Assembly (NCBI GenBank): GCA_046596415.1
Contig: JBKJML010000117.1
Coordinates: 1 to 8,080 of the forward strand
DNA length: 8,080 nt
Direction of reading: 5' to 3'
DNA from: JBKJML01 sp046596415
Lineage (GTDB): Bacteria > Actinomycetota > Thermoleophilia > Gaiellales > Gaiellaceae
The notes under the pieces were generated by a model. The model was not told the origin of the DNA and did not search any database. It saw only the letters and a program-made list of their open reading frames with translations. Shown here one piece after another: positions 1-5,784 of the stretch. Each line of letters opens with the position of its first letter. Within the stretch, counting starts at the first letter, position 1. The translations under genes and the position numbers were made by a program.

Positions 1-162
1 GAGGTCATGTGGGAGGAGCTGATGCCGGAGTGCCTCTGGAAGTTCCGCGTCAAGGACTTCGGGCCGCTGACCGTCGGCATCGACGCGCACGGCAACTCGC
101 TCTACCACGACGTGCAGGAGCGCGCCAAGGGCCGGCTGAAGGACATCCTTGCCCGGCTTTGA
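1..162 (+). CDS. Class I fumarase / L-tartrate dehydratase beta-type subunit, C-terminal end (partial)
   Basis: The window opens inside this gene; only the last 53 codons and the TGA stop are present. The visible end contains a run reading WKFRVKDFGPLTVGIDAHGN followed by SLY. This matches the closing strands of the fumarase C-terminal domain, found in the beta subunit of two-subunit fumarate and L(+)-tartrate dehydratases and at the end of single-chain class I fumarases. Known members are [4Fe-4S] hydro-lyases that add or remove water on C4 dicarboxylates; the iron-sulfur cysteines lie in the other subunit or domain and cannot be checked here. The FGPL wording is closer to my recollection of tartrate dehydratase than of fumarase. 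Its last 14 bases overlap comA, so the two are probably co-translated. The substrate cannot be told from this fragment; given the neighbours it may be a sulfonate analogue such as sulfoacrylate (inference). Confidence 0.72.
   Translation, partial: EVMWEELMPECLWKFRVKDFGPLTVGIDAHGNSLYHDVQERAKGRLKDILARL
139..143 (+). promoter_or_regulatory. Ribosome binding site for comA
   Basis: AAGGA lies 5 bases before the TTG at 149, inside the end of the upstream gene. It supports the TTG start over the in-frame GTG at 200 and ATG at 203. Those later starts would also remove the family-conserved GLT-x-V-x-DKG segment or cut into it. Confidence 0.55.
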
Positions 163-913
163 CCTCGGCCTCCCGCCCCGCGGGGACGGGCTGACCCATG
201 TGATGGACAAGGGCCTCGGGCCGCGCGCCGCCGAGGACTTCCTCGACACGGCCGGTGACTTCGTCTCGATCGTGAAGCTCGGCTGGGGCACGTCCTACGT
301 GACGAAGAATCTCCGGCAGAAGCTCGACATCTATCGCGCGGCGGGGAAGCCGGTCGTGATCGGCGGTACCTTCTTCGAGGTCGTCTACGTGAAGGACCGG
401 ATCGACGACTACAAGCGCTGGCTGACCGAGCTCGGGCTCACCCACGTCGAGATCTCGGACGGGACGATCGAGCTGCCACGCGACGTCAAGCTCGCCGCGA
501 TCGAGGACTTCGCTCGCGACTTCACCGTGCTCTCCGAGGTCGGCTCCAAGGACTCGGAGGCGATCTTCGCCCCCTACCAGTGGGTCGAGTGGATCAAGGC
601 GGAGAAGGCCGCCGGCGCCTGGAAGGTGATCACCGAGGCGCGCGAGGGCGGCACCGCGGGCATCTTCCGGCCGACAGGCGAGATGCGGACCGGGCTCGTC
701 GACGAGATCGCACACGAGGTCGCCGTCGACGACCTGATCTTCGAGGCGCCGGCGAAGAGCGCCCAGGCCTGGTTCGTGAAGCACTTCGGCCCCGACGTGA
801 ACCTCGGCAACATCGCGCCCGAGGAAGTGATCCCGCTCGAGACGCTGCGCCTGGGCCTGCGCGGCGACACGCTGAAGGAGCTGCTGATCGACCGCTCCGA
901 CGCCGCGCTCTGA
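149..913 (+). CDS. comA: Phosphosulfolactate synthase (ComA family)
   Basis: This family adds sulfite to phosphoenolpyruvate to give (R)-2-phospho-3-sulfolactate, the first step of coenzyme M synthesis in methanogens and of sulfolactate synthesis in some bacteria. The 254-residue TIM-barrel protein matches the family's usual length of about 250. Conserved stretches are all present: GLTHVMDKG (14-22), KLGWGTS (43-49), GGTFFE (72-77), EISDG (101-105), SEVGSK (129-134, its lysine aligning with a conserved active-site lysine), FEAPAKS (198-204), NLGNIAPEEVIPLETLR (218-234) and GLRGDT (236-241). The TTG start at 149 is chosen because the conserved N-terminus begins upstream of the first ATG at 203. 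It overlaps the hydro-lyase gene by 14 bases and ends 17 bases from the convergent suyB, with no clear terminator hairpin between. No ComB phosphatase or ComC dehydrogenase is visible in the window. Confidence 0.9.
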   Translation: MPGFDLGLPPRGDGLTHVMDKGLGPRAAEDFLDTAGDFVSIVKLGWGTSYVTKNLRQKLDIYRAAGKPVVIGGTFFEVVYVKDRIDDYKRWLTELGLTHVEISDGTIELPRDVKLAAIEDFARDFTVLSEVGSKDSEAIFAPYQWVEWIKAEKAAGAWKVITEAREGGTAGIFRPTGEMRTGLVDEIAHEVAVDDLIFEAPAKSAQAWFVKHFGPDVNLGNIAPEEVIPLETLRLGLRGDTLKELLIDRSDAAL

Positions 914-930
914 CCCCCGGGCTCACGTCG

Positions 931-2082
931 TTACGCGCTGCGGTAGAGCTTCGTCATCACGAACTCGCGGTGGCCGAGCGCCTCGGCGGCGGTCAGGCGG
1001 CCGTTCGCCGTCCGCCGGAGCAGCTCGAGTAGCTGGTCGCCGGCCTCGTCCAGCCGTAGCTGCCGCAGCAGCAGCCCGCTCACGTCGAGGTCGATGTGCT
1101 CGCTCATCGTCGCGGCCGTCGCGCTGTTCGCGGTCAGCTTGATCACCGGCTCGATCGGGTTGCCGATGATGTTGCCCTGGCCGGTCGGGAAGAAGTGGAC
1201 GACCGCGCCCGCCGCGGCCATCAGCGTGATGCACTCCGCAGCGGCCGAGGATGTATCCATGAAGTAGAGGCCTGGCCCGCTCGCCGGACGCTCGGCCGGG
1301 CGCAGCACGCCGACCACCGGCTTCGTCCCGGTCTTCTGGATGTTCCCGAGCGCCTTCTCCTCGATCGTCGACAGGCCGCCGGCGATGTTGCCCTGCGTCG
1401 GCTGCGAGCCGAGCAGGTCGACGCCGCCCGAGACGATCTCGGCCACGTAGTCGTCGTAGATCGCGACGAACGCGGCCCTCACGTCGTCGGTCGCCATCCG
1501 AGCGGCTACGAGGTGCTCGCCGCCGGTCAGCTCGGGCGTCTCGCCGAAGAGGACGGTCGCCCCTGCGTCGACGAGCGCATCGACCGCCGCGCCGACGGTC
1601 GGGCAGGAGCCGAGGCCGGTCGTCGTGTCCGACTCGCCGCACTTGATGCTGACGGTCAGATCCGACAATTCGATCCGCTCCCGCTGCAGCTCCGACGCCT
1701 GTTGGACGAAGTCCATCGCCGTCCAGCAGGCGCGGCGGACGATCTCCAACTCGCCGTGCCCCTCGATCGAGAAGCCGGCGACCGGCTTGCCCGTGGCGGC
1801 GATCCCTTCGACGATGCGCTCGGTCCAGGTCGGCTCGATCCCGATCACGATCACGGCCGCGACGTTCGGATTCGCGCCGGTGCCGATCATCGTCCTGAAG
1901 TGCAGCTCGAGATCCTCGCCGTACTGAAGCCGCCCGTACGCGTGCGGCAGCGCCATCGTGCCCGTGATTTTCGAGGCGACCGCTTCGCAGGCCGCGTTCG
2001 AGATGTCGTCGACCGGCAGGATCACGACGTGGTTACGGATGCCGACCGCGCCGTCCTGCCGGCGATAGCCGAAGAGATCCAT
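931..2082 (-). CDS. suyB: (R)-3-sulfolactate sulfo-lyase, large (beta) subunit
   Basis: With SuyA it cleaves (R)-3-sulfolactate to pyruvate and sulfite (a C-S lyase of the UxaA/GarD hydro-lyase superfamily, cytoplasmic). The 383-residue protein opens with the family signature GYRRQDGAVGIRNHV (5-19) and continues with DDISNAACEAV (25-35), PHAYGRLQYGEDLELHFR (46-63), KCGESDTT (147-154) and GETPELTGGEH (180-190). A FPTGQGNIIGNP stretch follows, and the C-terminus reads AAEALGHREFV before its last few residues. Two features separate it from altronate and galactarate dehydratases: the HxxGC cysteine position is occupied by Arg51, and the later GCE-like position reads GIEP (81-84). As I recall, both are SuyB-type. 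The ATG at 2082 follows the suyA stop by two bases, with GAGG just upstream. It is the last gene of the minus-strand operon and converges on comA. Confidence 0.88.
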   Translation of the reverse strand: MDLFGYRRQDGAVGIRNHVVILPVDDISNAACEAVASKITGTMALPHAYGRLQYGEDLELHFRTMIGTGANPNVAAVIVIGIEPTWTERIVEGIAATGKPVAGFSIEGHGELEIVRRACWTAMDFVQQASELQRERIELSDLTVSIKCGESDTTTGLGSCPTVGAAVDALVDAGATVLFGETPELTGGEHLVAARMATDDVRAAFVAIYDDYVAEIVSGGVDLLGSQPTQGNIAGGLSTIEEKALGNIQKTGTKPVVGVLRPAERPASGPGLYFMDTSSAAAECITLMAAAGAVVHFFPTGQGNIIGNPIEPVIKLTANSATAATMSEHIDLDVSGLLLRQLRLDEAGDQLLELLRRTANGRLTAAEALGHREFVMTKLYRSA

Positions 2083-2084
2083 GC

Positions 2085-2363
2085 CTACCACCTCGCAGTC
2101 TTGACATTGTGGGTGTGGACGTAGTCGCCTGGCTCGATCCGCGTGCGCGTGACCCCCACCTGCGTGCTGTACTCGGTGACAGGGGCACCCGCTGCGAGCG
2201 GCTGGAGCGCGACCTTGTGCCCGTACGGGACGTCCGCCTGGGCCTGGATCACCTGCTCGCCGTCGTCGTCGAGGTAGACGACGAGGACCTCGTCGCCGGC
2301 GGAGATCGGCACCACCGCCACGGCGACGTCGTCGCCCCGTTTGTGGGCGAGCGCCTTGTGCAT
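2085..2363 (-). CDS. suyA: (R)-3-sulfolactate sulfo-lyase, small (alpha) subunit
   Basis: The 92-residue protein is a SAF-like domain, the small partner that UxaA-family lyases carry either fused or as a separate subunit. DVPYGHKVAL (44-53) and the closing GDYVHTHNVKTARW (79-92) are the recognisable parts; the HNVKT-x-RW ending is, as I recall, characteristic of SuyA. The ATG at 2363 is preceded by a full AAGGAGG eight bases upstream, which is the best ribosome binding site in the operon. An in-frame ATG at 2396 overlaps the sdhD stop as ATGA and would add 11 residues (MNRTTNKEDVT) absent from the family pattern, so 2363 is preferred. It lies two bases before suyB, and the pair should form one enzyme. 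The strong site may raise SuyAB output relative to the membrane complex upstream (inference). Confidence 0.87.
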   Translation of the reverse strand: MHKALAHKRGDDVAVAVVPISAGDEVLVVYLDDDGEQVIQAQADVPYGHKVALQPLAAGAPVTEYSTQVGVTRTRIEPGDYVHTHNVKTARW

Positions 2364-2371
2364 CGTGACGT

Positions 2372-2378
2372 CCTCCTT
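2372..2378 (-). promoter_or_regulatory. Strong Shine-Dalgarno site for suyA
   Basis: On the minus strand this reads AAGGAGG with an 8-base spacer to the ATG at 2363. It decides the suyA start against the ATG at 2396. It is clearly stronger than the sites in front of sdhB and sdhA, where I see no good match. Confidence 0.7.
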
Positions 2379-2392
2379 GTTGGTTGTCCGGT

Positions 2393-2761
2393 TCATCCCG
2401 GCGCCCCTCGGGCACCGGCGATCGTGAGCGCGGTCGTGCCGACGACGAGCAGCACGGCGACGGTCGCAGCCGTCGTCACCTGCAGTCGGCGGCGCAGCAC
2501 CGCGCCCGGCGCCTGTTCGTCGATCATCAGCCAGATCCCGGCTCCCGCATGGGCGAGCGCGGCCGCCAGCATCGTCCAGTCCCAAGCCAGCCAGAGAGCA
2601 GACGACCAGCGGCGTAGGACGAAGCTCGAGCCGGTCTGCGCCACGTCGGTGACAAGGTGCGTGACGGCGAAGTGCCCGAGCACGAGGACCGCGAGGAGCA
2701 CTGCCGTCGTCCGCATGACGAGGAACGCGGCCAGGCGCGGACGCTGCAGGATCGCGCTCAT
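2393..2761 (-). CDS. sdhD: SDH/fumarate reductase-like membrane anchor, SdhD type
   Basis: A 122-residue hydrophobic protein with three predicted membrane helices at roughly residues 14-38, 54-80 and 92-116. Helix 1 carries His30 and His35. Helix 2 carries His71, Gly75 and Asp81, matching the H-x3-G-x5-D pattern that ends the haem/quinone-facing helix in SdhC and SdhD proteins. With the preceding anchor it would hold the flavoprotein and iron-sulfur subunits at the membrane and pass electrons to or from quinone. Its ATG at 2761 overlaps the stop of the upstream anchor as ATGA, so translation is coupled. The call rests on position, size, helix count and these few residues, because SdhD sequences diverge quickly. 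The haem number cannot be fixed from sequence alone. Confidence 0.68.
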   Translation of the reverse strand: MSAILQRPRLAAFLVMRTTAVLLAVLVLGHFAVTHLVTDVAQTGSSFVLRRWSSALWLAWDWTMLAAALAHAGAGIWLMIDEQAPGAVLRRRLQVTTAATVAVLLVVGTTALTIAGARGAPG

Positions 2762-3252
2762 GTGACGACCGGACGCATGATCACGATCGCGGCTCCACTG
2801 CCGGCGATCACGGCCAGCACGACGGCGCCCTGGAGCAGCCTCCGGGCCGTGGTCGCGCCCAGTTCGGCGACGTCGAGCAGCACCAGGCGGAGGCCGTTGA
2901 ACGTGTGGAAGAGGATCGCGTAGAGGAGCAGGGATTCGAAAACGCGCATCGGGGCCGTCCCGTAGAGCCGGTGGACGTCGTCGAATCGCGCCGGCGAGAG
3001 CGTGTAGAGGGCGACATCGAAGACATGGAGGAGCAGGAATGCGAACACCGCCACGCCGGTCGCTCGGTGCGCGACGAACGCCCAGCGCTGGACGTCGCGG
3101 TCGCTCGCGTGGCCGATTCGTTCGAGCCAGCCGCCGCCGACCGCGGAGCTCCGGAGCACGAACGCGGCGCGGATCGTGAAAGCCGTGAAGGCCACGACGC
3201 CGACCAAGAGCGTGCTGAGCGCGACCACGAAGAGGAGCTGGAGGGCGGTCAC
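2758..3252 (-). CDS. sdhC: SDH/fumarate reductase-like cytochrome b membrane anchor, SdhC type
   Basis: A 164-residue protein with four predicted membrane helices at about 4-30, 58-83, 105-127 and 138-159. AHRATGVAVF (61-70) followed by His76 in LLLHVFD is the SdhC signature: the HR-x-TG loop leading into the helix that supplies a haem b ligand. FHTFNGLRLVLLD (115-127) matches the next conserved helix, H-x3-G-x-R ending in Asp. It anchors the A and B subunits and contributes to the quinone site. The GTG at 3252 is chosen because it overlaps the sdhA stop as GTGA. The frame stays open further upstream to 3621, but that part runs opposite the end of sdhA, is rich in Arg and Ala, and has no membrane-anchor features. 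Four helices here plus three in the next gene give an anchor slightly larger than the usual three-plus-three. Confidence 0.78.
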   Translation of the reverse strand: MTALQLLFVVALSTLLVGVVAFTAFTIRAAFVLRSSAVGGGWLERIGHASDRDVQRWAFVAHRATGVAVFAFLLLHVFDVALYTLSPARFDDVHRLYGTAPMRVFESLLLYAILFHTFNGLRLVLLDVAELGATTARRLLQGAVVLAVIAGSGAAIVIMRPVVT

Positions 3253-4985
3253 GCCGGCCCGCCCGTGAGCGCGAGACCGCCCGGGGCGAAGCGGGTCAGC
3301 TCGACGGGGCGCGTCGAGACTGCAGGCTCGCCGTCCTCGCCCTGCGCGACGACCACTGCCCGCAGCCAGTCCTCGTCGTCCCGCGCCGGGAAGTCGGCCC
3401 GGAAGTGGGCGCCGCGCGACTCCTCGCGGACGAGCGCCGACTCGACGATCAGGCGCGCGACCGTGAGTTGGCTCTCGAGGTCGAGCGATTGTTGCCACGC
3501 GGGATTCGCCTCGCACGGCCCGCCGCTCGAGACGCGCGACGACTGCTCGCCGAGCTCCTCGAGCAGCGCTCGCGCCTCGAGTAGCCCGGCGCGTGTGCGC
3601 ACGAGGCCGCAGTGCGTCCACATGCCCGCTTTCAGCCGATCCGTGAGCTCGAACGGTGCCGGCCCGCCCTCGCGCCGGAGCGGCGCGTAGGCGCGCTCGA
3701 CGGAGGCGGCGACCGAGGCCGGATCAGGCATGTAGATCCCCCGCCCGCCGACGATCGCGGCTGCAGTCTCGCCGGCCCGGGCGCCGAACACGGTCGACTC
3801 GGCGACCCCGTTCCCGCCCAACCGGTTCGCGCCGTGCGTCCCGCCGGCGTCCTCGCCGGCGACGAGGAGCCCGTCGATCGAGGTGAAGCAGTCGACGTCG
3901 ATCACGACGCCACCCATGTGGAAGTGGGCGGTCGGAGACACCTCGACCGGTCCGGTCGCGAGGTCGGCGCCGACGAGGCGCGTGCGCGCGACCATCTCGC
4001 CGAACGAACGCTCGATCTCGGCCGCTCCGAGGTGTGAGATATCGAGCAGAACACCGCCGGCCGGCGTGCCGCGCCCTTCGACGATCTCGATGTACGAGGC
4101 ACGGGCGACGACGTCGCGCGTCGAACGCTCGAGTCGCACCGGGTCGACCCGGGCCATGTAGCGCTCGCCGAGGCGGTTGTAGAGGTGCGCCCCGGCTCCA
4201 CGCAGCCCTTCCTCCAGCACGGCCCCGGTCAGGGACGAACCGCCGGCGACAAGGCCGGTCGGGTGGAACTGGAGCATCTCCATGTCTCGGAGCTCGAGAC
4301 CCGCCCGGTAGCACATCGCGACGCCGTCGCCCGTCTTCTCGCGCGCGGGCGCGGCGATCCGGTACATCGTCGCCGACCCTCCCGTCGCGACGACGACGAC
4401 GCGCGCGAGCAAGACGGCCGCGCGGCCCGTCCGCGCGTCGAGCAGTGTCAACCCCGAGAGCTCGCCGTGCCGGTCGAACACGAGGTCGAGAGCACGCCAG
4501 TCCTCGAGCTCACGGGCGCCGATCCGAAGCGTCTGGTCGCGAAGGCGGCCCATGATCTCGATCCCGGTCTGGTCGGCCCTGTGGACGGTACGGTCGAAGG
4601 TCTGGCCGCCGAACGGCTTCAGATCGAGGTCGCCGGCCGGGGTGCGGTCGAAGAGGCAGCCGAACTGCTCTTCGAGCTCGTGGATGACCCGCGGGGCGTC
4701 CTGGACGAGCGCCCAGGCGAGCTCCTGGTCGTTCAGGTACTGGCCGCCTTCGAGCGTGTCGCGGTAGTGAGCCTCGACGGAGTCGCCCTCGCCGAGCACG
4801 GCGTTGAAGCCCCCCTGGACCATGCGGGTGCAGCCAGACCGGCCGACGGCGCCCTTCGAGACGATCGTGATCGTGAGCCGCGGGTTGGCGGCGGCGACGT
4901 GGAGGGCGCACATCAGCCCGGCACCGCCGCTGCCGATCACCGCGACGTCGGTCTCGAAAAAAGGGAGCGGTGGGGCGGAGCTCAT
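3249..4985 (-). CDS. sdhA: SDH/fumarate reductase-like flavoprotein subunit
   Basis: The 578-residue FAD subunit interconverts succinate and fumarate in known relatives. The dinucleotide-binding GSGGAG is at 18-23 and ATGG at 200-203. Substrate and catalytic residues are all in place: HPTG (241-244), EEGLRG (258-263), the proton-shuttle arginine region STRD (Arg290), TAHFHMGG (His354) and HGANRLG (His384, Arg388). The domain order is FAD-binding, capping, then a helical C-terminal domain (about 430-545). The odd point is residues 49-59, GRSGCTRMVQGG: the histidine that carries covalent FAD in classical SdhA and FrdA (RSHT context) is absent, replaced by Gly-Cys. Related non-covalent or thiol:fumarate-reductase-type flavoproteins share this look. 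It begins 15 bases after sdhB and overlaps sdhC by 4. The protein keeps a site for a small dianion; whether that is succinate/fumarate or a sulfonate analogue cannot be read from the sequence. Confidence 0.9.
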   Translation of the reverse strand: MSSAPPLPFFETDVAVIGSGGAGLMCALHVAAANPRLTITIVSKGAVGRSGCTRMVQGGFNAVLGEGDSVEAHYRDTLEGGQYLNDQELAWALVQDAPRVIHELEEQFGCLFDRTPAGDLDLKPFGGQTFDRTVHRADQTGIEIMGRLRDQTLRIGARELEDWRALDLVFDRHGELSGLTLLDARTGRAAVLLARVVVVATGGSATMYRIAAPAREKTGDGVAMCYRAGLELRDMEMLQFHPTGLVAGGSSLTGAVLEEGLRGAGAHLYNRLGERYMARVDPVRLERSTRDVVARASYIEIVEGRGTPAGGVLLDISHLGAAEIERSFGEMVARTRLVGADLATGPVEVSPTAHFHMGGVVIDVDCFTSIDGLLVAGEDAGGTHGANRLGGNGVAESTVFGARAGETAAAIVGGRGIYMPDPASVAASVERAYAPLRREGGPAPFELTDRLKAGMWTHCGLVRTRAGLLEARALLEELGEQSSRVSSGGPCEANPAWQQSLDLESQLTVARLIVESALVREESRGAHFRADFPARDDEDWLRAVVVAQGEDGEPAVSTRPVELTRFAPGGLALTGGPA

Positions 4986-5000
4986 GGTCGGCTGGGGCTC

Positions 5001-5738
5001 TCAGCCGGCACTGATGCTCCAGCGCCGCAGGCGCCTGATCGACGCGGCGGGGTCGATGCCCTTCGGGCAGGCGCCGCTGCAGCCGTGGATGTAGTGGCAG
5101 CGGGTGACGCCACCCTCCTGCGAGGCGAGCGCGAGCCGCTCGTCGCGAGCTCCGTCGCGGTCGTCGGCGGCGAGCACCATCGCACGGTTCAGCGCCGCCG
5201 GCCCGAGGAAGCCGTGCTCGGCCCCCGCGAGGTCGCACGCGGTCCAGCAGGCGCCGCAGCCGATGCAGTCGAGGCCCGATTCGACCGTTTTCCGGCTCCG
5301 GTCGCCCGCCGCGAGCGTGCGGGGCTCGCCGGTCGCGGGTGGCACGAACCAGGGCTTGACCTGGCGCCACGCGTCCCAGAAAGGCGTCGTGTCGACGATC
5401 AGGTCGCGGACGACGGGCAGGCCCGCGAGCGGCTCGAGCACGATTCCGTCGGCGGCGGCCGGGATCCGGGTCTGGCAGGCGAGGACCGGCCTGCCGTCGA
5501 CCCTGATCGCGCACGTGCCGCACATGGCGACCCGGCACGAATAGCGGAACGCGATCGAGGCGTCGAGCCGCTGGAGTGCCAGCACGATGTCGAGCACGAC
5601 GGCAGGCTCCACGACTTCGACCCGAAAGCTCCGGCGCGCCCCCGCGTCCGTGCGCGCGATCTCGACTCCGAGCGTCCGCCGCGTGCCGACGTCTGCAAAC
5701 CCAGGTGTCGCCCGACTTGATCGTTCAAGTTGCAGCAC
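5001..5738 (-). CDS. sdhB: SDH/fumarate reductase-like iron-sulfur subunit
   Basis: A 245-residue electron-transfer subunit between the flavoprotein and the membrane anchor. A plant-type ferredoxin domain holds the [2Fe-2S] ligands Cys68, Cys73, Cys76 and Cys88 (SCRVAMCGTC, then LAC). A bacterial-type ferredoxin domain holds CIGCGACWTAC (158-168) and CHYIHGCSGACPKG (214-227). By family rule Cys158, 161, 164 and 224 bind [4Fe-4S], and Cys168, 214 and 220 bind [3Fe-4S], so the full three-cluster wire is intact. The residue after Cys168 is Asp where Pro is common. The only start in frame before the conserved region is GTG at 5738, giving an N-terminus about 18 residues longer than typical, with no good ribosome binding site. 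It is the first SDH gene, 46 bases after iclR and 15 before sdhA. Confidence 0.9.
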   Translation of the reverse strand: MLQLERSSRATPGFADVGTRRTLGVEIARTDAGARRSFRVEVVEPAVVLDIVLALQRLDASIAFRYSCRVAMCGTCAIRVDGRPVLACQTRIPAAADGIVLEPLAGLPVVRDLIVDTTPFWDAWRQVKPWFVPPATGEPRTLAAGDRSRKTVESGLDCIGCGACWTACDLAGAEHGFLGPAALNRAMVLAADDRDGARDERLALASQEGGVTRCHYIHGCSGACPKGIDPAASIRRLRRWSISAG

Positions 5739-5784
5739 CCAAGTATTCGTATCACCCGTGTCAAGGGTAACGTATCTATAAAGA
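5739..5784 (-). promoter_or_regulatory. AT-richer leader between iclR and sdhB
   Basis: This 46-base gap is distinctly richer in A/T than its surroundings. On the minus strand it holds a perfect TTGACA at 5759-5764 but no convincing -10 at the right spacing before the sdhB start. It also holds a TATAGAT at about 5775-5781, without a good -35. CGTATC occurs twice on the plus strand at 22-base spacing (5749-5754 and 5771-5776), and an imperfect inverted pair TCACCC/GGGTAA lies between. It could be a secondary promoter or a regulator site for the structural genes, or simply a spacer within one transcript. Confidence 0.3.

Noticed and set aside
50..784. 244-codon open frame on the minus strand opposite comA
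   Set aside because: Shadow of comA, whose conserved motifs are unmistakable on the plus strand.
914..930. Terminator between convergent comA and suyB
   Set aside because: The 17-base gap contains only a CCCGGG palindrome and no stem-loop with a U tract on either strand.
931..2082. Altronate or galactarate dehydratase instead of SuyB
   Set aside because: Same superfamily, but the HxxGC cysteine position is Arg, the separate small subunit ends in HNVKTARW, and the size and C-terminus fit sulfolactate sulfo-lyase.
1096..2124. 342-codon open frame on the plus strand opposite suyB
   Set aside because: Low-complexity Arg/Asp/Ala-rich shadow of suyB; high GC keeps opposite frames open.
3253..3621. 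Upstream extension of the sdhC frame
   Set aside because: It runs opposite the C-terminal coding part of sdhA, is Arg/Ala-rich without membrane features, and the GTG at 3252 makes a clean GTGA junction.
4185..5720. 511-codon open frame on the plus strand opposite sdhA and sdhB
   Set aside because: Antisense shadow of two well-supported genes. Its composition is dominated by Arg, Ala, Gly and Asp, with no recognisable domain.
2393..5738. Plain TCA-cycle succinate dehydrogenase operon
   Set aside because: Not excluded, but less likely: it is joined to suyAB and an IclR regulator, and the flavoprotein lacks the covalent-FAD histidine usual for housekeeping SdhA.
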